From: an uncultured Erysipelotrichaceae bacterium
GTDB taxonomy: Bacteria; Bacillota_I; Bacilli_A; RFN20; CAG-826
Direction: 5' to 3'
DNA: 64,000 bases
Assembly: GCA_902802905.1 (NCBI GenBank)
Contig: CADCNT010000008.1
Location: 1 to 64,000, forward strand
Shown here: positions 16,962 to 24,245 of the stretch, one piece after another
Layout of the letters: each line of letters opens with the position of its first letter
Numbering within the stretch: position 1 is the stretch's first letter
Made by a program: the position numbers and the translations under genes
Notes under the pieces: model-generated
Database searches by the model: none
Told to the model about the DNA's origin: nothing
The model's input: only the letters and a program-made list of their open reading frames with translations

Positions 16962-18596
16962 ATGAATATTAAAAAATCATTATTGCTTACCTTACCTTTA
17001 TTAGGGGTTGCTGTTGGTGGATTAGTTGCTTTTTCTAAAAGCGCTAGTGTAGTTGAAGCTGCTGATTATTCTACTAGTGCTAAGGATTTTAAATTAAACA
17101 CTAGTGATAATTCTGTCAGTGCTACTTTTACTGTTTCTGATAGTAATCTTGAAATGGAAGGTTGGCTACTTTGTTTATTGACTGATAAACCTGAATACGA
17201 TTTAGATACCCGTAAATTAGATAATTCTAATAATCTTCATCCATTTGGATACACTAATTGTGCCCATTATTTCTTTGTGGCATGTACGCAAAGAGAAGGA
17301 AAAATGTCTATTACCTGGGCCGCAAATGCTGCTGATCAAAAAGATGAAAATCTTTGGAATGAAGAAGGCTCGACTAGCGAAACAGAGAATTTAGCTAAAT
17401 ATATGAGCGATGCTAATGACTACCATATTGTTATTGGACCTAGACATAGAGAAACCTTATGGGCAAAAGGAGACAATATTGGTGAAGGAAAAGATTTTAT
17501 TTGGGAAAACTGTGACTATTACGTTGGAAGGAAAAAATCTCTTCTTCATGGTGTAGATGGACAGACCTACCTTGACTTAAGTAAACATACAAATTGGGAA
17601 GACGCTGGTGCTAAATTTGGTTTTTATTATTTTGATGATACAGTTGATCCTAAAAAAGAAGCGTGGTCCGAAGGATTTGCTACTATTTCCGAGCATGCAC
17701 ATATTTATCAAGCTCAATATAGCCTTGATTTCGTACCTAAGAAAATGATTGCTGTTCGTTTCAATAATAACGCTGATACCTTAAGATGGAATGCTTATGA
17801 TGGCGAAGACTATGTTTGGGGCCAAAGTTCTGATGAAAGCTTTTATGAATATGGTGTTTCTGGAGTCGAGTATAAAGATAAGAAAGTTCAATATTGGTCA
17901 TACGAAATGGCGGGAATCAAGTTCGGTGAAGATAATATTGTTACATTAGACCACTTAAAACGTAACACAGCTGAACATTCAGAAAACTTTAACCAATTTG
18001 TTTCTTTAGCTGAAGGTGATGAATTTGTTGTTTCCTTTGATTCAACAACCTATAACACCTATTCAACATATGACACCCTTACTAGTAACTTCAAACTTAA
18101 TGGTAATAGCAAAATTGAAGTTGTAGAAGGTGGTAATTACGCTTTATACTTTGATACCGATTCCCGTAGTTTATATATAACCACTGAACTCATGGCAAAA
18201 TTAGATGAATGGTGTCAATTGTTCTTGGGTGCTGATTGTACAGCAACAAAAAGCAACTGGAATTCAAGTAAAGGCGAATATGAAGCAAGCATATATGGCT
18301 ATGAAGGCGCAGAGCAGTATTTATGTTCTGTTCCTCATGTTGCTCATGATGCTGTAGTTGAAGGCTATATTGCTAAAGCAATGCAAAGATATGATTTCTT
18401 AGTAGAATATTTTGAAGGCTTTACAGATTATATCGGTAGATGTGATTCTCAACATTTCTCACCATATCAATCAGGGGCATTAATAATTACCAATAGTGAA
18501 GACAATACTTCAATGTTAGCAATTATTGTGGTCGCAGTTACTTTAGCAGCCTTTACCACTTTATTAGTGATTAAGAAAAGAAAAAGCATTAGATAA
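16962..18596 (+). CDS. Large secreted surface protein with C-terminal membrane anchor
   Basis: Exported protein of 544 residues: signal peptide (residues 1-34, cleavage near VVEAAD), a Trp/Asp-rich extracellular body, and a C-terminal membrane helix (about 516-537) with a KKRKSIR stop-transfer tail. Part of the body (MIAVRFNNNADTLRWN, YVWGQSSDE) resembles strands of starch-binding-type modules. A later helical region (~408-500) with WCQLFLGADC and YDFLVEYFEGF resembles the equivalent region of the protein at 29283, so the two are probably paralogs in architecture. Start has a strong AGGAGGA at 16943-16949. Expression is probably driven by the dyad promoter at 16809. Ligand unknown. Confidence 0.8.
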   Translation: MNIKKSLLLTLPLLGVAVGGLVAFSKSASVVEAADYSTSAKDFKLNTSDNSVSATFTVSDSNLEMEGWLLCLLTDKPEYDLDTRKLDNSNNLHPFGYTNCAHYFFVACTQREGKMSITWAANAADQKDENLWNEEGSTSETENLAKYMSDANDYHIVIGPRHRETLWAKGDNIGEGKDFIWENCDYYVGRKKSLLHGVDGQTYLDLSKHTNWEDAGAKFGFYYFDDTVDPKKEAWSEGFATISEHAHIYQAQYSLDFVPKKMIAVRFNNNADTLRWNAYDGEDYVWGQSSDESFYEYGVSGVEYKDKKVQYWSYEMAGIKFGEDNIVTLDHLKRNTAEHSENFNQFVSLAEGDEFVVSFDSTTYNTYSTYDTLTSNFKLNGNSKIEVVEGGNYALYFDTDSRSLYITTELMAKLDEWCQLFLGADCTATKSNWNSSKGEYEASIYGYEGAEQYLCSVPHVAHDAVVEGYIAKAMQRYDFLVEYFEGFTDYIGRCDSQHFSPYQSGALIITNSEDNTSMLAIIVVAVTLAAFTTLLVIKKRKSIR

Positions 18597-18621
18597 TTAA
18601 TGTATTAATTATTTATAAAAT

Positions 18622-18643
18622 AAGGGTTCTTAACTGAACCCTT
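18622..18643. terminator. Bidirectional terminator between convergent genes
   Basis: AAGGGTTC (18622-18629), loop TTAACT, GAACCCTT (18636-18643), with T/A-rich flanks on both sides. It lies between the surface protein gene (plus) and the YhcG pair (minus). Confidence 0.75.
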
Positions 18644-18892
18644 TTAAATTGTGTCAAAGTTTTTTATTTCTTCTGCTTCAATAAATTCAGACCAACTACC
18701 ATAGTCGTAGTTTCTTTTTGTTTCAGAAGTAAAAAACTTCCTTACATAGCACACTCTTTTTTTGATGGTGTCCGGTAAGATATCAATTGGATTAATATCA
18801 TCAATGCTTTCTTTTTCAATAATCATTGTTTTATATATTGTTTTTATGCCAAGAACACTTCCTTTGCCCCATTTTAAAACAAATCTTTTCAT
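18644..18892 (-). CDS. 82-residue partner protein encoded after YhcG
   Basis: Not recognised. It starts one base after the stop of the YhcG gene (TAA-T-ATG on the minus strand), so translational coupling is likely. The sequence is basic at first (MKRFVLKWGKGSVLGIKTIYKT), then acidic (IEKESIDDINPIDILPDTIKKR), then aromatic (YDYGSWSEFIEAEEI), with no signal or membrane segment. An in-frame ATG at 18940 lies inside the YhcG gene and has no ribosome binding site. The tight pairing suggests a functional partner, for example an inhibitor or specificity subunit (inference). Confidence 0.6.
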   Translation of the reverse strand: MKRFVLKWGKGSVLGIKTIYKTMIIEKESIDDINPIDILPDTIKKRVCYVRKFFTSETKRNYDYGSWSEFIEAEEIKNFDTI

Positions 18893-18893
18893 A

Positions 18894-19904
18894 TTACTTT
18901 TTCTCTTGTTTTTCCAATTCATCAATAGTGGGAAGAGCACTCTTGCATTTCTCAGGAATTAAATTTGACAATTGATATTCAGAAATTCCTACTGGTAACC
19001 CCATTCCGTTAATTATATGTTTGGCTAAGGTGTTATCTTTATTCTTACAAACCAATATCCCAACGGTTTTATTATCTTCTTTGCCTTTAAGCGTGGCATC
19101 AATAGTGGCAGTGTAACCAATTAGTTGCCCCATGTGTTCTGGTTTAAATGGCCCAGTTTTTATTTCTATTACGACATAACAATGAGCTTTGATATTGTAG
19201 AACAATAAATCGCAATACATCTCAGTATAACCTAAAAATAAACGAACTTCCTTTCCGACATATGCGAACCCATTTCCTAGTTCTAAAAGAAAAGATTCTA
19301 TATGCTTTGTTAGTTCATCTTTTAACTCTTTTTCATCACAATCTTCTCTAATTGTTAGGAAATCAAATTCGTAAGGATCCTTCATTATTTGATTAACTAT
19401 TTCATCATTTAAAGAAGGTAGTTCTTTTGCGAAATTATTTATATTGTTTTGATGTCTTTCAAATACATTCGACAAAATCCGACTTTCCAAATCATATCTC
19501 GATAAATTATTCTCGATTGTCGTTTTGATATAAAATAAACATTTTTCGATCGTTTTACATTTATCAATGATAATTCTATGGTGACCCCATGGCACCAACA
19601 GCAATTGTTCCACAACTTGTGGAAAAATCTTTTTATACAAAGTATAAAATCTTTCAGAATATCTTATGTTTATTTGAGATAGACCTTTAACATTAGGGTT
19701 CCTTTTAATCAATTCGTTGCTTAGTGTTTTATAGAATTGATTACCATAACTCGCCTTGAATGATGTTTTAGCAATCTCTTTGCCTAATTCATAATAAAAT
19801 TTGATAAGCTCGCCATTAACGTGAATAGCAGCTTTAATTTGTGCCTTTTTGTAATTTTGGGAAAGGCTCTCTACCCATTTTTGAAAATTTGTGTCGACTA
19901 TCAT
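18894..19904 (-). CDS. YhcG/DUF1016-family PD-(D/E)XK nuclease
   Basis: 336-residue member of the YhcG (PDDEXK_nuclease_DUF1016) family, common in mobile and defence-linked loci. The N-terminal DUF1016_N domain (~1-130) has the typical ARxxY/INIRYSERFYTLYKKIFPQ-like region. The C-terminal nuclease domain (~190-330) shows GNGFAYVGKEVRLFLGYTEMYCDLLFYN, the catalytic Asp in YCDLLFY, and the ExK motif in YVVIEIKTGPFKPEHMGQL. Length and motifs are complete, so it appears intact. An AGGAGG (minus strand, 19918-19913) lies 8 nt before the start, directly after an extensive hairpin-forming leader. Family roles are not settled; DNA cleavage is inferred from the fold. Confidence 0.87.
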   Translation of the reverse strand: MIVDTNFQKWVESLSQNYKKAQIKAAIHVNGELIKFYYELGKEIAKTSFKASYGNQFYKTLSNELIKRNPNVKGLSQINIRYSERFYTLYKKIFPQVVEQLLLVPWGHHRIIIDKCKTIEKCLFYIKTTIENNLSRYDLESRILSNVFERHQNNINNFAKELPSLNDEIVNQIMKDPYEFDFLTIREDCDEKELKDELTKHIESFLLELGNGFAYVGKEVRLFLGYTEMYCDLLFYNIKAHCYVVIEIKTGPFKPEHMGQLIGYTATIDATLKGKEDNKTVGILVCKNKDNTLAKHIINGMGLPVGISEYQLSNLIPEKCKSALPTIDELEKQEKK

Positions 19905-19912
19905 TTTCTTTT

Positions 19913-20310
19913 CCTCCTATATTTCTAGCGACTAGGTGTTTCTAGAAGGAAATGAAAGCCATCCAACTCAAAAACACCTTTTGTAACTAACTGCTGATAT
20001 CCCTATCAACCATAGTTACTGGTGTTTCATCCTCCGTTGGATGGCCTCTGATTCAAATATAAACTATTTGTGTGGAGCGTGGGTAATACTGCTACATAAA
20101 CCGTGTCCTAATGGTCGCCCTTTATTTATGTACCGCCTTTACCTTCTGGGCGATGCTTTCCACAATGCAAGATCCTAACACATCCAATCTTGCAGTCTCT
20201 ATTAGGGTGCCCTATCGTGTACCTGCGTATGGTCGACTTTGCTAATGCTAGTTCATAGCGCCGATAGTCTGCTAATAGATACATAATCATTGTATAATGC
20301 CGAGCACACA
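19913..20310 (-). ncRNA. Large structured leader or non-coding RNA upstream of yhcG
   Basis: The 600-nt gap 19905-20511 has no gene but is dense in complementary segments on the minus strand. Plus-coordinate stems: TGCAAGAT (20166-20173)/ATCTTGCA (20187-20194); TACATAAA (20093-20100)/TTTATGTA (20125-20132); CGCCC (20116-20120, in that loop)/GGGCG (20148-20152), which would form a pseudoknot; GCCATCCAAC (19958-19967)/GTTGGATGGC (20036-20045), enclosing AAACACC (19972-19978)/GGTGTTT (20021-20027) and GTAACTA (19983-19989)/TAGTTAC (20013-20019); and TTCTAG/CTAGAA (19923-19947) next to the ribosome binding site. The loop of the last hairpin carries a second GGTGTTT (19935-19941) able to compete for AAACACC. 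A minus-strand TATACA/TTGATA pair near 20290-20320 could be its promoter. I do not recognise the RNA class. Confidence 0.6.
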
Positions 20311-20319
20311 ATATCAATT

Positions 20320-20345
20320 TAATTTATTAATAAATTAGCTAATTT
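20320..20345. repeat. Two overlapping perfect palindromes
   Basis: TAATTTATTAATAAATTA (20320-20337, 18 bp) overlaps AAATTAGCTAATTT (20332-20345, 14 bp). They sit at the far upstream end of the structured RNA, ahead of two GGGTGGAAA copies (20352 and 20374). They could be regulator sites or a weak plus-strand hairpin with the T-run that follows. Confidence 0.5.
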
Positions 20346-20451
20346 TTTCATGGGTGGAAAATAGTTAAACAAAGGGTGGAAATTGTATTATTTCCTTAGC
20401 GTCTAGCCATGATAGTAGACTTAATCTTGTGCCTTTTTATCTTTTAAAAAA

Positions 20452-20469
20452 TGTGGCACTTTTGTGACA
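20452..20469 (+). promoter_or_regulatory. TGNCAC-TTTT-GTGNCA dyad, copy 2
   Basis: TGTGGCACTTTTGTGACA, 60 nt before the ATG of the zinc-ribbon leader peptide gene. A TACTAT at 20480-20485 may be the -10 element, and AAAGGAG (20495-20501) is the ribosome binding site. This is the intact member of the three cassettes. Confidence 0.6.
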
Positions 20470-20511
20470 ACGTTTATGTTACTATGAAATCGGCAAAGGA
20501 GAACTTTAACA

Positions 20512-20793
20512 ATGAAACAAGATTTATTAAAAGGTTTAACTGAAGAACAAATTGCTAAAATTAAAGCATGTAAAAATCATGAAGAGCTATTAGCGTTAGC
20601 AAAAGAAGAAGGCATTGAATTAACTGATGAACAATTAACTGCGATTAGTGGTGGTGGCGCGTGTTCCGTTGTTTCAAATATTGGTGATGCAATCAATCCT
20701 AACGATTGCCCATTCTGCGGTTGTAACGACGTTGTAGTAAAAGATGGTTGGGCTCGCTGCAAAGGATGCGGAAAGAAGTGGAACCGCTTATAA
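20512..20793 (+). CDS. Nif11-type leader peptide with GG site and zinc-ribbon core
   Basis: A 93-residue peptide that looks like a ribosomally made, exported precursor. Residues 1-48 match the style of Nif11-like/NHLP RiPP leaders: helical LLKGLTEEQIAKIKAC, then ELLALAKEEGIELTDEQL, ending in TAISGGG, a double-glycine cleavage site at 47-49. The 44-residue core begins ACSVVSN and contains CPFC (66-69) and CKGC (83-86) spaced as a zinc ribbon, with further Cys at 51 and 71. No modification enzyme or peptidase/ABC exporter of the C39 type is seen nearby; the next gene is a CotH lipoprotein. It may be an orphan precursor or a small zinc-binding protein that kept a leader-like N-terminus. Promoter and first codons are duplicated at 16809-16898. 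Confidence 0.75.
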   Translation: MKQDLLKGLTEEQIAKIKACKNHEELLALAKEEGIELTDEQLTAISGGGACSVVSNIGDAINPNDCPFCGCNDVVVKDGWARCKGCGKKWNRL

Positions 20794-20848
20794 TTTAAAA
20801 CCATTATTAGTGAAAACCTAAAAATGTGTCAAAAAATCAAAATGATGA

Positions 20849-20888
20849 AGCACTTGATAATCAAGTGCTCACTTTGCGGGCACTTTTT
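20849..20888 (+). terminator. Terminator with mutually exclusive hairpins
   Basis: AGCACTTGA-TAA-TCAAGTGCT (20849-20869) is a perfect 9-bp stem. Its right arm AAGTGC (20863-20868) can instead pair with GCACTT (20880-20885), which precedes a T-run. Only one can form at a time, so this may be a simple overlapping terminator or an attenuator ahead of the CotH gene. Confidence 0.6.
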
Positions 20889-20901
20889 CTTGCTTTTTTG
20901 T

Positions 20902-20929
20902 TTCGCTATTTAGCGAACTGCATTATTAT
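20902..20929 (+). promoter_or_regulatory. Inverted repeat and -10 box before the CotH gene
   Basis: TTCGCTA-TT-TAGCGAA (20902-20917) precedes TATTAT (20924-20929). The ATG at 20936 follows only 6 nt after that box, so the transcript would be leaderless. The -35 element is weak. Confidence 0.4.
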
Positions 20930-20935
20930 GTTGAT

Positions 20936-22234
20936 ATGAAAATAAAAGAATCTCTCCTTTTGATTGCTGTTTGCTCTCTAGCTTTGAGTGGGTGTAACTC
21001 TTCTAGTAGTGAGGAAAAACCAGTTGACACTTTAAAAGAGATGCCTGTTTTCCATATCGATACAGAAAACGCTACACCTATAACTTCTAAAGAAGAGTAT
21101 GTCCAAGCAACTTTATCTATTTCCAATACAGATAAGCATGACGCTGGTGATTTAACTTTAGGAATTAGAGGCAGAGGCAACTATTCTTGGAGTGGGACTG
21201 AAAAGAAATCATATCGCATCAAGTTTGATAAAAAATATCAACCTCTTGGCCAAGGAAAAGGACCGGCAAAAAGTTGGACTTTACTGGCTGTACACTGTGA
21301 CAAATCGTTATTAAGAACTGACGCTGCATTTTATTTTGCTAATAAATTAGAGAATCTATTATTCACCTCATCATCTTCTTTTGTCCAATTATATTTAAAC
21401 GGGCAATATGATGGTGTTTATGAATTTTGTGAGCAAATGCAAGTAAATAAATATCGTGTCGATATCGATGATACTGGTACTGACACAGATATCGGTTATC
21501 TATTAGAACTTGATAAAAACGCTAGCGAGGACGTCATATATCTTAATAGTGGAGAAACTTTTGAACTTAAATCTGATCATCAAAATGAATCGCAAATGGA
21601 ATATATCACAAACTATATGCAAGATTGTGAGGATGCGATTAAAGGTGGCGATCAAGTAACTATTTCTAACCTGATTGATATAGGAAGCGCAGTCGATGCC
21701 TATTTGGTAGAAGAATTATTTAAAAATCTCGATGTGGGATGGGGTTCGTTTTATTATAATAAACCTGCTGGAGAAAAGCTAAAATTTGGTCCAGTATGGG
21801 ATTTTGATTTATGCGCAGGAAACGCTGATAGTGATGATTCACGTACAACCAAATCTTTTAGAGATTATAAATATACTTACGTTGGTAATTCTTATTATTC
21901 AAACTATATGCAACAACACTCTTGGTATTTAAATCTAAGAAAACAAAGTTGGTTTAATGATTTAATTAAAGACCGCTGGTTTGAAGTCAAAGAATTTGCC
22001 ATTGAAACAGTAACGCATATTCAAGATATGGCCCATGATTATCACGATGATTTTGAGAAGAACTTTGAAAGATGGAAAATCTTTAATAAAAAGATTAACC
22101 GCGAACCATCTAACATCTTGGCTATTAAATCTTTTGATGGACAAGTGGAATTTCTTGTTAATTGGTTAAATGGCCGTATTGAATGGCTTGATGGATTCTA
22201 TCAAGGCGAGAATAGTGACATCAATAAATTGTGA
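20936..22234 (+). CDS. CotH-family lipoprotein (atypical protein kinase fold)
   Basis: Exported lipoprotein of 432 residues with lipobox LALSGC, then a Ser/Glu linker. The CotH domain follows: GIRGRGNYSWSGTEKKSYRIKF (CotH entry motif, nucleotide-binding Lys/Arg), WTLLAVHCDKSLLRTDAAFYFANKL, VQLYLNGQYDGVYEFCEQ, and GPVWDFDLCAGN with the metal-binding WDFD. In Bacillus, CotH is a spore-coat kinase; secreted CotH proteins in gut Firmicutes are usually surface or cellulosome-linked. No spore genes lie here. No Shine-Dalgarno precedes the ATG; a TATTAT 6 nt upstream suggests a leaderless mRNA. Confidence 0.87.
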   Translation: MKIKESLLLIAVCSLALSGCNSSSSEEKPVDTLKEMPVFHIDTENATPITSKEEYVQATLSISNTDKHDAGDLTLGIRGRGNYSWSGTEKKSYRIKFDKKYQPLGQGKGPAKSWTLLAVHCDKSLLRTDAAFYFANKLENLLFTSSSSFVQLYLNGQYDGVYEFCEQMQVNKYRVDIDDTGTDTDIGYLLELDKNASEDVIYLNSGETFELKSDHQNESQMEYITNYMQDCEDAIKGGDQVTISNLIDIGSAVDAYLVEELFKNLDVGWGSFYYNKPAGEKLKFGPVWDFDLCAGNADSDDSRTTKSFRDYKYTYVGNSYYSNYMQQHSWYLNLRKQSWFNDLIKDRWFEVKEFAIETVTHIQDMAHDYHDDFEKNFERWKIFNKKINREPSNILAIKSFDGQVEFLVNWLNGRIEWLDGFYQGENSDINKL

Positions 22235-22244
22235 TTTTTTAAAC

Positions 22245-22310
22245 TGTGGCACTTTTGTGCGCTTATATAAATATAATGTAGATAAATTAAGGAGAAACCA
22301 TTATTTTTAG
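22245..22310 (+). promoter_or_regulatory. TGNCAC-TTTT dyad cassette, copy 3, without its peptide gene
   Basis: TGTGGCACTTTTGTGCGC (22245-22262) is followed by TATAAT (22272-22277) and AAGGAG at 22289-22294. The AAGGAG lies 44 nt from the dyad start, the same offset as in copy 2. No start codon or leader peptide follows; the expected ATG position reads TTT. The promoter half looks usable and may drive the operon starting at 22391. The remaining bases to 22390 show no gene. Confidence 0.55.
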
Positions 22311-22390
22311 CTTAAAGTCTCTGCTTGTAACTCAATGGTGATGATAAGAGCTTAATAATGTGATATTCTTGTTGCGTAGAAAATTAATAT

Positions 22391-22933
22391 ATGTCTGAAA
22401 CCAAAAAAGAAAAAAGAAGATATCATCACTACACTAAAGAAGAAGCAAAAAATGTGATTAAGCTTTTAAAACGCTCTGAATTATCAATCGCCGACATTAT
22501 CAAGATGACTGGTTTAACCAAAGACACAATTAGAACTATTAACGTTAAAGCGGGTTATGTTAGACCACCAAAAGCTTCTAGAGCAGTAGCGGCTTTAAAT
22601 AGAGAAAACAAATTTGACGCGATTAATGGTCCGGTTATCGTGAATGATAAAAACAACAATCTATTTTGGATATTTGATAATTTGACAGGGGCTGCGTTGT
22701 GTTTTAAGGATTTGCAACCCTCTGTAAAAAGCAATGAATCTAATATTGAAAATGTGAGAAATTCAATTCGTAAAGCGTGTCGAGGCGCTAAAGAGCATAA
22801 GCTATATGGCTTATATTTTTATTTCCTGAACGAATGTGACGATGAATTCAAACTTATAATTGAAGAAGGTTTGAAACGTTCCAAAGGAAAAAGAATAACT
22901 AAATATAACGTTAACGCTAAAAAACATGGATAA
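22391..22933 (+). CDS. Small DNA-binding (helix-turn-helix) protein
   Basis: 180 residues. The first ~60 are strongly basic and contain a resolvase- or Hin-like helix-turn-helix (YTKEEAKNVIKLLKRSELSIADIIKMTGLTKDTIRTI). Residues 75-165 resemble the C-terminal part of small homing-endonuclease-associated or AP2/NUMOD-like DNA-binding proteins (VNDKNNNLFWIFDNLTGAALCF, VRNSIRKACRGAKEHKLYG), but I cannot name the family. There is no obvious ribosome binding site before the ATG. It is followed 20 nt later by the DUF4116 gene and probably heads a six-gene operon; it may regulate the operon. Confidence 0.6.
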   Translation: MSETKKEKRRYHHYTKEEAKNVIKLLKRSELSIADIIKMTGLTKDTIRTINVKAGYVRPPKASRAVAALNRENKFDAINGPVIVNDKNNNLFWIFDNLTGAALCFKDLQPSVKSNESNIENVRNSIRKACRGAKEHKLYGLYFYFLNECDDEFKLIIEEGLKRSKGKRITKYNVNAKKHG

Positions 22934-22953
22934 TAATAGTGGGACAAATAAAC

Positions 22954-24228
22954 ATGAAGAAAATAACTGATAAACAAAAAATGATAAGTATTTTAAGCGA
23001 TGACCGCGAGTTCGCTAAATACAATTTGGTTATTTACTATGAAACAACTTCTTTAGTTCCTCCTGAATTGCTAGATGATCAGGACGTCGCTATTCTCCTT
23101 ATCAAAAGAAGCTGTCATTTATTTAGATGTGTTTCTTTAAGACTTAAAAATGATAGAGATTTTTCAAAACAAGCAATTCTTTTAGGAGCCGCTATTAAAT
23201 ATTGCACAAAAAAACTTAGAGGCGATTTAGAATTGGCGGAGCTATCGGTGAAGCATTCATGTGAGTTTAGTTTTGAAGATGTAAGTGAAGAAATTAGAAA
23301 CAATATTAGCTATGTTAAATATGCTTTAAGTATAGATAGATCTGATGTTCGAAAATATAACAACGCTTTATCAATTAAACCACTTAATGAAGAATTAAGA
23401 TCTAATCGTGAAGTTGCTGATTTAGCTATTAAGGCTAATTCTTTCAATTTCGCATTCTTAACTCCTGAATTACAAAAAGACAAAGAATTATTTGCGCTAG
23501 CTATGAAATGCGATAAATCTTGTTGTAGTTTCTTGAAAGACTACCAATTTAAAGAAATATTAACAAAAGATTTTGTTCTTCCTTTAATAGTGAATCACAA
23601 TTCATCTTGCATATATAGTTTCCTTCCTGAAGAATTAAAACGAGATAATGATATTATTAAAGCTTGCTTTAAATATAATGGCAATTTGCTTGGTGTCGCT
23701 CCTGATTCAGTTAGAAATAACAAGGAATATGTTTTGATTTGTATCAAGTCGACATATTCAGTCGATATTAAATTCATTCCTCAATTGTTCAATGATGATG
23801 ACGATATATTTGATGCTTTGGTGGAAAGCCAAACCGCTCTATTTGGCGTCGATTGGTTTTCTGATAGGATCCAGCACAGCAAAGAACATATGCTGAAATT
23901 ATCTTATTCCGATGTTTTTGCTTCTCTACCAGAAGAATTAAAACAAGACGAAGATATCCGCGAGGCCTTTGGATTAAACGGCGAAGTAAAAGTAACATAT
24001 TATTGGTATCATGGGTTCTACACTCAAGAAGAAAAAGAGGCAATTAGAAAAGCTTTGGAAGAAAAAGATTATGATGCCTTTATTGCCATAAGAAAGAAAA
24101 ACCCAAGGGGACTACCAAACACTTGCTCTGTGTGTCGTGAATCAGATTACGCTGAACTTGAAGTTATTGATATTACAATTAGAGAAAACTTTATGCGCAT
24201 TACTGACTTTGATTCCGAAGCGGGATAA
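22954..24228 (+). CDS. DUF4116-type repeat protein
   Basis: Cytoplasmic protein of 424 residues built from ~45-residue units of the DUF4116 kind: a drop motif such as LRSNREVADLAIKANSFNFAFLTPELQKDKELFALAMK recurs about eight times (ELR.DREV/LAIK...F..L..ELK.D). Such repeats form alpha-solenoids for protein binding. A C-terminal ~70 residues (YYWYHGFYTQEEKEAIRKAL, CSVCRESDY) stand apart. Start is the ATG at 22954; an in-frame GTG at 22939 is possible but has no ribosome binding site. Role unknown; the operon ends in a two-component system. Confidence 0.7.
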   Translation: MKKITDKQKMISILSDDREFAKYNLVIYYETTSLVPPELLDDQDVAILLIKRSCHLFRCVSLRLKNDRDFSKQAILLGAAIKYCTKKLRGDLELAELSVKHSCEFSFEDVSEEIRNNISYVKYALSIDRSDVRKYNNALSIKPLNEELRSNREVADLAIKANSFNFAFLTPELQKDKELFALAMKCDKSCCSFLKDYQFKEILTKDFVLPLIVNHNSSCIYSFLPEELKRDNDIIKACFKYNGNLLGVAPDSVRNNKEYVLICIKSTYSVDIKFIPQLFNDDDDIFDALVESQTALFGVDWFSDRIQHSKEHMLKLSYSDVFASLPEELKQDEDIREAFGLNGEVKVTYYWYHGFYTQEEKEAIRKALEEKDYDAFIAIRKKNPRGLPNTCSVCRESDYAELEVIDITIRENFMRITDFDSEAG

Positions 24229-24245
24229 TAGAAAGGAAAAACTTT

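Noticed and set aside
19905-20310. T-box leader, RNase P RNA, or group I/II intron
   Set aside because: No T-box AGGGTGGNACCGCG, no RNase P conserved cores, no group II domain V, and no group I P7 core could be read. Left as unknown structured RNA.
20126-20317. 63-codon minus-strand frame in the structured RNA region
   Set aside because: The codons coincide with paired RNA stems, the frame has no ribosome binding site, and the protein shows no recognisable features; the pairing explains the sequence better.
22245-22262. Sigma-54 promoter (TGGCAC...GC)
   Set aside because: TGGCAC resembles a -24 box, but the GG-to-GC distance is wrong and copies 1 and 2 lack the GC of the -12 box; a -10-like TATAAT downstream fits an ordinary promoter better.
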